Position numbers and translations under genes: made by a program. The notes under the pieces are model-generated. The model was given only the letters and a program-made list of their open reading frames with translations. It made no database searches and was not told where the DNA came from. DNA of 64,000 bases, taken from the NCBI GenBank assembly GCA_022059125.1, contig JAEUWY010000002.1:3720001-3784000 (forward strand), read 5' to 3'. Below are positions 53,960-64,000 of the stretch, one piece after another. The first letter of the stretch is position 1, and each line of letters opens with the position of its first letter. Origin of the DNA: Corynespora cassiicola (Eukaryota > Ascomycota > Dothideomycetes > Pleosporales > Corynesporascaceae).

Positions 53960-55522
53960 ATGAACCACGACAGCAACGACACCCAGAAGGTGAAGCTCAC
54001 CGGCGCCGACATTGCAGAGCACAACTCCAAGGACTCGTGCTGGGTCATTGTCCATGGCCGCGCCTACGACGTGACCGAGTTCCTTCCCGAGCACCCCGGT
54101 GGCTCCAAGATCATCCTCAAGTATGCAGGCAAAGACGCGACCGAAGAGTTCGACCCCATCCATCCGCCCGACACGCTCGACAAGTACCTCGACAAGTCGA
54201 AACACCTAGGAGAGGTGGACATGGGCACCGTCGAGCAGGAGGAGAAGGAGGTGGACCCGGATGAGGAGGCTCGCCAGGAGCGCATCCAGCGGATGCCCAT
54301 CCTCGAGCAGTGCTACAACCTGATGGATTTCGAGGCCGTAGCGAGGAACGTCATGAAGAAGACTGCCTGGGCCTACTACTCGAGTGGTGCCGACGACGAG
54401 ATTGTGAGTGGTTCGCCCATCTGTTGAGCCTGCGCCATCTAACCTGAACAGACCATGCGCGAGAACCACAGCGCTTTCCACAAGATATGGTTCCGCCCGC
54501 GGATCCTCGTCGATGTCGAGAACGTCGATACCTCAACCACCATGCTCGGCTCAAAGGTCAACATGCCATACTATGTAACGGCCACAGCCCTTGGCAAGCT
54601 CGGCAACCCAGAGGGCGAGGTCATCCTGACCAGGGGAGCAAAGAAGCACAACGTGATTCAGATGATTCCAACCCTCGCATCTTGCTCCTTTGACGAGATC
54701 TGCGACGCTGCGGAAGACGGCCAGGTCCAATGGCTGCAGCTGTACGTCAACAAGGACAGGGAGGTGACGAAGAGAATCGTGGAGCACGCCGAGAAGCGCG
54801 GCTGCAAAGGACTCTTCATCACCGTCGACGCGCCACAGCTCGGACGTCGCGAAAAAGACATGCGCTCCAAATTTTCCGACGTTGGCACCAATGTCCAGAG
54901 CACGTCCGGGGACAATGTGGACCGAAGCCAGGGCGCGGCGCGCGCCATCTCGTCCTTTATTGACCCGAGCCTTAGCTGGAAGGACATCCCCTGGTTCCAG
55001 AGCATCACCAAGATGCCCATCATCCTCAAGGGTGTGCAGTGCGTTGAGGACGTTATTCGCGCAGTGGAGTCTGGCGTGCAGGGTGTTGTCCTGTCCAATC
55101 ATGGTGGTCGCCAACTCGATTTCGCTCGGTCCGGCATTGAGGTCCTTGCGGAGGTCATGCCGGTTCTTCGCGAGCGCAACTGGCAAGACAAGATCGAAAT
55201 CTACATTGACGGTGGTGTGCGAAGAGCTACTGATATTATCAAGGCTCTTTGCCTAGGAGCCAAGGGCGTCGGCATTGGCCGTCCCTTCCTGTACGCCATG
55301 TCGGCGTATGGCCTACCTGGTGTTGACCGCGCCATGCAGCTGCTCCAGGACGAGATGGAAATGAACATGCGTCTCGTTGGTGCCACGAAGATTTCAGATC
55401 TGAACCCAACTCTCATTGACACCCGGGGGCTGAGCATGCACACCTCGACTGTCCCATTGGACACGCTGAGCAGGAATGTCTACGACCCGCTTGCTGGGCC
55501 CAAGGAGAAGGCCAAGTTGTAA
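53960..55522 (+). CDS. Flavocytochrome b2-like L-lactate/2-hydroxyacid dehydrogenase
   Basis: Cytochrome b5 domain fused to an FMN-dependent 2-hydroxyacid dehydrogenase barrel, exons 53960-54403 and 54452-55522, giving 504 aa. The haem ligands are His45 (EFLPEHPGG) and His68 (FDPIHPPD). The FMN domain includes MPYYVTATALGKLGNPEGEV, WLQLYVNKDREVT, GLFITVDAPQLGRRE, PIILKGVQCVEDV, the catalytic base in VVLSNHGGRQLDFARSG, and IYIDGGVRRATDIIKALCLG. The first ATG gives MNHDSNDTQKVKLTG with no basic amphipathic mitochondrial presequence, unlike yeast Cyb2. The C-terminal tripeptide is AKL, a good PTS1. It may therefore be cytosolic or peroxisomal. Substrate is not decided by sequence. Confidence 0.92.
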
Positions 55523-56258
55523 GATTTCTCTGTAGTTACGCATAAATATCCGGGAGTATGGTTTTGTTTGATCTGCAATTCGCTCAGCCGCTTGTTATCC
55601 ATGAGTTTTCGACATGCATACCTGTTGATGCCGTTGTTGTGAATCAGGACTTCCTTTTCGGCCCAACCAATCTGAGCTGGTGCACACAAGCACATATTGT
55701 GACCCGTGGACCCACTCAGCTCAAGAGCATACCCATAGACGGTACAGCCTACAAGCAGTTCTTGGGTACCGCAAAATGGCTCATCGAAACGCAGTGTGCG
55801 TGCCAAAACTGGCGGAGCTTGCGATGTTGAGGCAGTACAAGGCCTCACATGGTAGGAGAAAGCATGCGGAAAGTCGCACACGGGTGCCAGACGCGTCAAC
55901 ATGGTGCTGATCGCTTGTTCGCATGTGAAGATGGGCCTCGCTCTCGCTCTCGCACGAACACGGAGCGTCTGTCCAGATGCTTCTTCGCCCCTCGCTTCAG
56001 CCACACTTTAATGCTGTGGCTGAGCCACCCGACGTCATCACGCCCCTGCCGCGTGCCCTGGTTACGTGCTTCGCCCCGCGCCAGTCGACTACTTCTCAGT
56101 CCACCACATATAACTCCCCTCCGTTTGCAGTCTCTCTACCTGCTACACTCTCAAGATACCCATTCTGCACTACGAGATACCCCAACTCTACAGCTTGATC
56201 CAACTCCTTGATTCCACCCAACACCGACTTCGGACCCCTCCAAACAAACTACCCCACC
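55523..56258. other. Intergenic b2-like 3' end / VIP1 promoter
   Basis: 736 bp between two plus-strand genes. ACATATAACTCC near 56,103 is a weak TATA candidate, followed by a CT-rich leader. Nothing else seen. Confidence 0.5.
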
Positions 56259-57089
56259 ATGTCGACCACCGTACACGTCGAGGGCATCTCCACCAAGACA
56301 AGCGAGGACGAAATTAGGTCTTTCTTCAGCTTCTGCGGCAAGATCTCGTCGCTCTCGGTGACGCCCACGGACAACGACACCCAGTCCGCCAGCGTGACCT
56401 TTGAGAAGCCCGCCGCCGCGAAGACGGCGCTGCTGCTCGACAACACGCAGCTCGGCCCCAACTCGGTGCACGTCACGGCCGCAAAGTCCATCGACGAGCT
56501 CGCAGGCGAGAAGGCCGCCGGCGCAGAGGAGGCCAAGGATGGCGAGCACCACATTGAGCAAGAGGAGAAGCCGCGCGCACGCATCTTCGCAGAGTACCTC
56601 GCGCACGGCTACGCCATCTCGGACAAGGCCATCGAGCGCGCCCTCGCCATCGACCAGCAGCACGGCGTGAGCAACCGCTTCACCACGGTCCTCACCAACT
56701 TCGATCAGCGCCTCGGCGCCACGCAGAAGGCGCAGGCCGTCGACACGAAGCTCGGCGTCACCCAAAAAGTCAATGCCGGTTGGCGCAGCCTGACCAGCTA
56801 CTTTGACAAAGCTGCTGGCACCCCAACCGGCCAGAAGCTGCGCCAGTTCTACGAGACGGGCAACAAGACCGTCGTTGATGTGCACAATGAGGCGCGCCAC
56901 CTTGCCGACCTCAAGAAGCCGCAGCAGCCCCAGGCTGGCGCTGCGGGTGCGTCGACGGCGGCGGGAGAGAAGCCGGCTGAGGGTGTGCTGGAGCAGCCTG
57001 CTCAGCCTACTATCCCTACTGCCACGACGGGCGTTGTGCCCACCGAGCCTATTCCCCCAGTCACCAACGAGAAGCCTGCCGCGCAGTAG
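56259..57089 (+). CDS. vip1: RRM protein of the Vip1 family
   Basis: Intronless, 276 aa, starting at CCACCATGTCG. A single N-terminal RRM spans residues 1-75: TVHVEGISTKTSEDEIRSFF, GKISSLSV and SASVTFEKPAAAKTALLL. An acidic and Ala-rich linker follows, then a conserved helical region with FAEYLAHGYAISDKAIERAL and DTKLGVTQKVNAGWRSLTSY and FDKAAGTPTGQKLRQFYE, typical of fungal Vip1-like proteins. The C-terminus is Pro/Ala/Gln-rich. The fungal homologues are often annotated as actin cytoskeleton protein VIP1; the molecular role is not well fixed and RNA binding is the safest statement. Confidence 0.9.
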   Translation: MSTTVHVEGISTKTSEDEIRSFFSFCGKISSLSVTPTDNDTQSASVTFEKPAAAKTALLLDNTQLGPNSVHVTAAKSIDELAGEKAAGAEEAKDGEHHIEQEEKPRARIFAEYLAHGYAISDKAIERALAIDQQHGVSNRFTTVLTNFDQRLGATQKAQAVDTKLGVTQKVNAGWRSLTSYFDKAAGTPTGQKLRQFYETGNKTVVDVHNEARHLADLKKPQQPQAGAAGASTAAGEKPAEGVLEQPAQPTIPTATTGVVPTEPIPPVTNEKPAAQ

Positions 57090-60000
57090 ATGTTTAATGG
57101 CAGCGTAGGGCAAGGGTGCTAGCCGCCTGGCCGTGCTCTGCGCATAGACGTGGATGGAACTCTATGGGAATGGGATACTAGCGAGATGTTTACCTACATA
57201 CACACACAACACATGTACATCTTTCGCCTTTGCTTGGGACTGCAGATGAGCCTGCACTCTGAGCACGTCTTTTCTTCTACTGTTTCTTCTTCCTCCAAAG
57301 CTCGGGACCAAGAACGATGATGTCTTGCCTCTTATGACTGCAACGACGATGATAGCGAGATGGAGTTTAGGTAGCCTGCGATATCTTTTCTGCTCTGAGA
57401 ACGGATCATGAATTGAAATCTTTGTTTCCTGCGATTTTGACTCTTTGAGTGGCTGTGATGATCAATTTTTCATTCAGAGGACCCATCTTTTTTTTTGGAC
57501 TTTTTTAACATGTTCGTAAGGTTGGTTATGCTGCATCCTGTCTGCTACGTTTTTTTTGTCCAAGTCGGGGTGTCTGCTCCGAGGAGGATGGTGGGGAGAA
57601 TCCTGTTTGGGGATGGGGGGTTCAGGGTCCTGAGTTCCGGGTACTGGGTTCGCGGGATGTTGGCGCCGGGGAGTGGGGATGCTTGGAACGACGTTGCTCG
57701 TATTTTCTGGAAGGATTTTGTATGAAGTATCTAGGGGTTGATATGGAATGGAGATTAACACGGAATAGTCGTGGCAGTATATGCTTGTGAGGGCTGGGAT
57801 CAATGTTTCATAGTAGAAGATATCCACGTTGCAGCGTGATCATTAATCAGTTCCATTAGTTGCTAGGTATCTCTATCCATGATTGGACTGTGATTTGGTT
57901 TCGTATATAATCAGAATTCCATATCAAGGGTGCGGGGCTGCGTCCATGCCTGCACCTGAGTTCGTGATTTGCGCCTCTCGGGTGCGCAATGGGGTGTACT
58001 TATTTGGTGTTTTATGCAAGGATGTATGCTTTCCATATCCATCAGTTATAAATTATGCATCCCCATCGGTGACTGTTCCATCTATCATAGAAATGAGTTC
58101 GAGCCCGTATAAAGCACTGTTGCTTTATGGATCATCTCGCATTTAGACATCAGCACCTCAAGATATGGTTTTGTGGAGCCTTCTTATCCTGCACAGAGAA
58201 TGGCTTCAGGAGCGATTAATTGGCCGACACGAATGTTCGCTCTTTGTGAAAGTGTTCACGCTGAGAGGGACCCGATTGTATAGTTTTTTGGAGCTCGAGT
58301 TGATGTTTTCTTTATAGGCCTCCCTCATGTCTTTACGTCTTTTAATCGACCAATACTGTCTTACTTGGCTGCGGGAATGTCTCCATATTGCGAGAATGTC
58401 ATTTCAGAGCATACTGACTGCAATGGGGAAGTACCACCTCAATCGATAGCAGAATCATTCCGTCATTCAAACCAAGTAACTATTCTGAAGTCAGGATTGA
58501 CTCGTCAGAATCGAGATCGGACAGGGCAAGTGACAAACTACACCATGCACCTACGGCCATCCTTCGTCACTTCAGTATATCCGACATGATCCCATTGGAG
58601 ACATGGCCCTCACAACCATGTTCACTGCGTACTCCATCTCGCAATCGAACGCAATGTCGCAAAACAGGCTCGAGGTGGAATATGCCGCACGTACCCCAAA
58701 TGGGAAATGCAGGCAAACAAGGTGTCGAACAATTCCCTCATGGTGCTTGTTTTGATCCCCAAGGACACACTGAAAGCGGTTCTGCCTAACCAGCAGTAGA
58801 ACGGAGTGTTCGAATGCAGCAACAGAAGCAAAAAGCGCAATTTCACAGTACCGGAGACGTACGTCAACAAAAGCGCAAGGTTCCACGCTAACCGTGCACA
58901 AGCTATGGAAACCATTGGAATTGTGAGGCCCAGGCAGGCAGATCTAATCTATTCGTCCTGTCGAGAAGGTCCATTCAGGCTCGATGTGGCCACAAACCTT
59001 CTCTCGATATCCTTCCCTTGCGACATCATCTTCGTTTGTGGGGGGTGGTAAGCTTGACGTTGGAGAGAGTCCTTTTTCCTCGCGGAGATAGCCGTTGGCC
59101 GCGCGGTAGACTAAGCGTTCCCCCTTGGCTCTATGTGGCCAGCTCATCAGGCTCGGTCACATGTATACCGTGGGACAGGCGGCTGCAAAGCCGGGCCTAT
59201 TCTCCATACAAGAGGTCGTTAGTGGACGTATCCCACGCTAGCCCCGTGATCTCCAGCCGCTTGAAGCATCTCCCGGAAGCCCCGGGCGTTCCCATTTCGT
59301 TGCACGCGACCATGGGCGAAATGTGTCAGGGCTGTAGTCAAGTGTAAGGTGCGGAGCAGGTGAGGAGTAGCGGCGCAGCAGGGAAAAACAGCGCACGTAG
59401 AATGTTCTCGGTCGGTCGGGTCACTGCAACATCAGGCGGACAACGAGGTGGGAGAGCAGGCGCAGGCGCTATCAGCCCCTGATAACACAGCGGGCGGGCT
59501 GATTGGCAGGCGGGGCGCTGGATTTAGTCACATATGCATGCAGGTCGAGGCTGGACCCGTAGCGCCGACTGACCGCTTGGGCGAGCCCACGGGTTAGTCG
59601 CTCTGCCGCCAGAGCGACAAAGGCACATGAGCAGGCTTTCGGCGGATTTCGGTTGTCCCCCGGTTGCGAACTGCCAGAAAAGCAAGGCGGGCGGTGAGCA
59701 GGATGGGAGGTGGTTGTTGAAACATGGGCGGAGCATGACGTTGCGACAGGCGGCTGCGGGCGCCGATTGCCAGCGAAAAGCGTGATGGTAGCGACAGCAA
59801 CAAACGCGTCCGGGTTCGACGAGGAGGCTCTTGACCCCACAGGCGCCAAGCCGCGCTAGCGTCTCGCTTAGCAGCGCGGGCGACGGCCGATGGTTGCGGC
59901 TAACAAGGTTCCCCAACGTGTCTCCGCCGCCCGTTTGTGTGCAGCCCTCACTTTTGGGATGGAGCGCAACGGGGCTCGAGGCGTGCAAATCCCGTGGCAT

Positions 60001-60410
60001 CGACAATGGGCGCCGTGGGCGGCATTCCTCGCGGCGCTGCCGTACGCAAACGGGCGGGGAGCAGCAGGAGCGCCCGGCTGGCCAGTGCAGGCCGCCCGAT
60101 AAACTCGACGCACGGCCGATCTTAACCGGCACCGCTCTCCCAACTCCCTGTGTGCCACGAGTGGCCAGGACCGCTCTGCCGCTACTGATAAAACTTCCTT
60201 CCCCGTCGTGCCCGTTCCATTCCTTCGCCTCACATTGATCCGGAGCCCTCGTTGCTTTTTCCTCTGTTTGCAGTTTAATACTCTTGTCCATTCTGCCTCT
60301 TTCACGCCTTTGAAGCCACACGCCCCCAAAAGCTCTACTCACCTTAGCAGCCCCTCCCCGAGCTTTTTGCGTGTTGGCCTAACCGTAAGAGCCAAGTCAG
60401 ACTATAGGCC
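57090..60410. other. 3.3-kb gene-free region before the MFS gene
   Basis: The left half (about 57,200-58,900) is AT-richer and lacks coding frames; the right half is GC-rich and holds the MFS gene promoter. The longest frame on the minus strand (59,524-60,342) has no domain and low-complexity Arg/Ala composition. No RNA gene recognised. Confidence 0.5.
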
Positions 60411-62372
60411 ATGTTTCTCACAAGCAAAAGAACCAGCCCTCGAGACCCAGATGCCTTTCCGACCGCCCAGCTCTTCCTTCTCGGTGAGTGCTCTCCACTT
60501 TTGCATTTTTTTTGGTTGCCTTTTGTATTCCTTCCGATTGCGCCCATGTTGCTGACTGCCCACTAGCCCTCGTGCGGGTGGCGGAGCCCATCGCCCTCAC
60601 CTCAATCTTCCCCTACGCCTGGAAGCTCGTGACGCACTACAATGTCACCACCGAGTCCAACGCCCCCTTCTTCGCCGGCATCCTCATATCCGCCTTCAGC
60701 ATGGCTGAGGCTTGTACCGGCATGTATTGGGGCAGCCTCTCGGACAGGATAGGCCGCAAGCCTGTTCTGCTCATGGGCTGTATGGGCACCATCCTGTCTC
60801 TGCTCGTTGTAGGCTTCGCGCCCAACTTTTGGCTTGCCCTCGTGGGTAGAGTCCTGGGTGGAGTGCTCAACGGCAACATTGGTGTAATCCAGACCATGGT
60901 CGGAGAGCTTGTCAAGAAGCCTGAACACGAGCGTGAGTGTCGTCGCACTGATCGGGAGAAGTGCCACTAAACATGTCTTAGCACGCGCGTACGCCGTCAT
61001 GCCTTTTGTATGGAGCATAGGCACCATCATCGGACGTAAGTATTCTTGTCTCGTCCAAACTTCAGAGCGAGTGTTGACAGAACAGCGTCAATTGGTGGAT
61101 GCTTCGCCGAGCCCACAGAAAACTTTCCTTCACTCTTTTCGCCAGACGGAATATTTGGCAGATTCCCCTACCTCTTGCCCAACATCATATGTGCCACCCT
61201 CCTTGTTCTTGCCATATTCGCTGGCTATGCCTTGCTTGAGGAAACCCATCCAGACAAGCAGCCATGGAGCACCCAAGAGGATCTAGATACGTCCTCGGCA
61301 GAGACGCCTCTTCTTCCGGCTCAGGGTGCCAATGCGCATGCGCCGACAAATCTCAACACCGAATGTTATGGTACCTTTGACGAGGTCGAGGTCGAACGAC
61401 AGGAGGAGTGGCGTGTGAGGCCAAGCGGCGAATGGATCGAGTCAGAGCCTGCTGAGAAAGTAATCACGAAGCCTGTCATTTCCTTCGTCGTCGCTCTAGG
61501 AATTTTTACGTACCATTCTGTGAGTCACTCCGGTCGTCCCAAACTCGTACGACTGAATCAGTTGAAGAGAAACAACGCACGGCACGGGAAAGCTTGACTA
61601 ACGCGCCGTCTAGATGACTTACGACCATCTCCTGCCAATCTTCCTCCAAGACAAGCTGTCCGAGGATGTTTCCGTTCTTGCTGTTTCTTCTTCGTCATTT
61701 GCAGGCGGGCTGGGCCTTTCGATCCAGCAGGTCGGAGTCATCATGTCCTTTAACGGACTGATCGAGCTGTTCATCCAAGCCGTCATATTCCCGGTTCTCG
61801 CTTCCTGGTTCGGGATCTGGAGGCTACTGATCTTGGTGACCATTGCGCACCCAATAGCCTATTTCATCGTGCCGTTCCTACCTCTGCTGCCGTTGAGTCT
61901 GCTGTACCCGGGGATCTACACATGCCTGTTTATCCGAAACGTCTCCTCCATCCTCGCCTACCCTTTGCTCCTCATCATGATCAAAGAGGCGGCGCCGTCG
62001 CCCAAGTATCTTGGCAAAATTAACGGCTTAGCTGCCTCTACCGGTGCGGCCTGCCGGACCATGGCGAGCCCCATCGCCGGCCTTCTCTACGGCCTCTCCA
62101 TCGATCTGCGCTTCACTCCTCTGGCGTGGTGGTGCAGTACCCTCGTCGCCATGGTGGGCGCCCTGCAGGTCCCCTTCCTCAGCCGTGAGGCGAGCAAATG
62201 CAACGCCAGGGTCCACCACGCCGCGGGATGTTGCCTGTCCAGGAGTCAGGAGGCCAAGGATGAGGTCATTCGCATCACCGTGGAAAGTGTGGCGGGCTCG
62301 GAGAGCGGCCATGAGAGCGATTGTGAGAGCGAGTATGGAGGCATTCGCCTGAGGGACGATGAGCAGGTTTAA
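60411..62372 (+). CDS. MFS transporter, ZIFL/YCR023C type
   Basis: Twelve-helix major facilitator, exons 60411-60483, 60567-60932, 60982-61035, 61086-61519 and 61614-62372, giving 561 aa. The first helix reads FPTAQLFLL/ALVRVAEPIALTSIF across intron 1. Motif A is MYWGSLSDRIGRKPVLLMG. Exon 3 is only 54 nt (RAYAVMPFVWSIGTIIG) and joins to PSIGGCFAEPTENFPSLF. A long acidic central loop separates the two six-helix halves, and LLIMIKEAAPSPKYLGKING belongs to the C-terminal half. The tail is Ser/Glu/Arg-rich and cytosolic. Relatives include zinc-induced facilitator-like and YCR023C proteins; the substrate is unknown. Four introns with matching phases support the model. Confidence 0.9.
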
Positions 62373-64000
62373 CGGTTGGACATGGACAGCACTCTTGTTT
62401 GAAGGTGGGACACGGAGTTTTTTGTTTCTTTCGACTCTGGTCTTTTCTTTTGGCTTTTTTTTTTTTTGGTTTGCATTGTTTCTTTCTTGCTCATCTGTCG
62501 TATGACGAGCTGAAAGAAACGTTTGAAAGTCTATGAAATGGTAACAAGCAAAGCAAGCGAGCGAGCAAGCATGTATCAGGTAGTCAGTCATGAGATCAGC
62601 ATCGATTCGGCGTTTTTATGGGCTTGTCGCTCTGTTTCTTCTTATTGTTTTTTGAGGGGGGGGGGAGGGCATGCATTCCCGGTTCGGGTTCACACCGAGC
62701 GGAGAGAGGCCTTGGAATCATGGAGGAAGTGGGGGTGAAGCAGGGAAGTGGAGCAAACGAAATTTCCAGGCTCGGGTCTACGAGGGCGTTTTTTCTTTCT
62801 TTGGAATCTCTCATGGAGTTCCCGCTCTACGTGATGTACAGGGCGTTTGAATCGGTTTTCAGGGTAGGGGAGGGGAGCACGTAACACACACATCCGATAG
62901 ACGAGAGAGAATTGGCAATACAATACCCCATTCCATCCTAAACGGCAAGTCTCCGACCACGGACAAGGTGCTGGTAATCGTTATTACCGTGACGATGGGC
63001 TGTTGAGCGTTCCACATCATCTCCGCCACGTACGGAGAGTGGGCAAGACGAAGAGGGAGGACAAGAAAAACAAGGAAGGCGACACGACAACAAAAACAGG
63101 GCTGGCGGGGCGGCTTACCAAGACCACGCTCCCTACCTCCCTACGTACCCGCATCATCACCGCGAATCGTACAATGCCGGGCCTTAGTTCCTATTCTATA
63201 CAGCAAGGGAGCTATTAGAAAAGAGGGGTGGGAAGGTTCCTGTCCGAGCGCCGTCCCCAGTTTCAGCGGGCCGATGGCACGGCTGCTGGACTTCTATTTT
63301 CGGAGTTTTATGTTGGGGCGCTCTAATGCCCAGGATAGGACAGGCATTTTTTTATCGGACGGAGGGGAATGAGGTCATGGGCTTGTAGTCGATTGGAGTT
63401 GTACGCGTTGGGTTGAGGTAATGGGAAATTACTTCTTTTTTTTATCCTGTCGGAAACGTGCCAGTCTTTTTCGGGTGCGGCATTCTGCGACGCGGAAGTC
63501 GGCGCTGGCGTGTCAGGGTATTATTTTTTCCTGCGCGCATGAAGATGGGTTCCTAGGTAGGAGCCTTCAGACAGAGGGGCTTTGGGCTGAGTGGGAATAG
63601 GAATGAGAGATGAGAGAGGGCACGCTGTGGGTGAGGGCATGAATGAGCGGGGATGGGCCTCGCAGGATGTGTATGCGTGCCTCGATGGAGGGTCGAGGGG
63701 CTGAAACTGGGTAGTTGCAACGTCACGGTTGTAGTTGGGCTGAGGTGTCGATGTACCTAGCTGCAGACGTGCCTGCTTGAGCAACCCAAGGAAAGTTTGA
63801 GTTATGAACGGGAGGGAGAGGAAGGGGGTGGCAGAGCAGAGAAGGGCGGGACTGAGCGAGCTCAGCAACGTTTGTGCTAGGCCTGAGGACGCGCATCCCG
63901 TTCATCCAGTCCACATCTCCATACGCACACGCTTCGTCCCTCGTATGTGCGTGGAACCAGGCGAACGCTCGCGAGTCAAAAGCGAACACGGGAAAGGAGA
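62373..64000. other. Right edge, no supported gene
   Basis: Starts with the 3' flank of the MFS gene, including T runs near 62,455. The remainder shows only short frames without domains. A gene beginning beyond the window is possible. Confidence 0.55.

Noticed and set aside
57090..58900. tRNA or other small RNA gene
   Set aside because: I looked for B-box-like GGTTCGAnTCC with a matching acceptor stem here and in other spacers and could not fold a convincing cloverleaf.
59524..60342. 272-aa minus-strand frame before the MFS gene
   Set aside because: No domain, Arg/Ala/Cys-rich composition, and overlapping frames on the other strand.

Overview
The window is nuclear DNA of a filamentous ascomycete (Pezizomycotina). 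The genes carry short introns (mostly 48-100 nt) with GTRNGY donors, CTRAC-like branch points and YAG acceptors, and the products are typical fungal proteins (Sch9, Did2, Nic96, Emc10, Sfh5, RON1, Vip1). The class cannot be fixed from sequence alone. I support 20 protein-coding genes, with gene models built by hand from splice signals and reading-frame continuity. I found no rRNA gene, no tRNA that I could fold with confidence, no CRISPR array and no intact transposon.

Left part (1.3-28.0 kb), housekeeping and regulatory genes: SCH9-type AGC kinase (-), NC2-beta (+), DID2/CHMP1 of ESCRT-III (+), a short-chain dehydrogenase (-), the nucleoporin NIC96 with an FG-repeat N-terminus (-), a tryptophan-rich orphan protein (+), Mediator subunit MED27 (-), an FGGY-type ribulokinase (-), EMC10 (+), an RRM protein (-), the lipid/haem-binding protein SFH5 (-), a TMEM135-like membrane protein (-) and an epoxide-hydrolase-like alpha/beta hydrolase (-).

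Centre (29.2-50.7 kb), an N-acetylglucosamine (GlcNAc) catabolic cluster: glucosamine-6-phosphate deaminase (dam1, -), an UNC-93-type MFS transporter that is a candidate GlcNAc permease (ngt1, +), a hexokinase-like GlcNAc kinase (hxk3, +), the Ndt80-like regulator RON1 (-), a GH3-GNAT fusion protein (nag3, -) and GlcNAc-6-phosphate deacetylase (dac1, +). Together they would import GlcNAc, phosphorylate it, deacetylate it and convert it to fructose-6-phosphate under RON1 control. Notable details are a start codon split by an intron in dam1, a 7-nt microexon in nag3, loss of the canonical NagZ catalytic residues in the GH3 domain, short tandem repeats in several cluster promoters, and a 4.9-kb gene-free gap between the convergent hxk3 and ron1.

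Right part (51.7-62.4 kb): a Rab24-like GTPase (-), a flavocytochrome b2-like 2-hydroxyacid dehydrogenase with a PTS1-like C-terminus and no visible mitochondrial presequence (+), the RRM protein Vip1 (+) and a ZIFL-type MFS transporter (+). The last 1.6 kb holds no gene that I can support.
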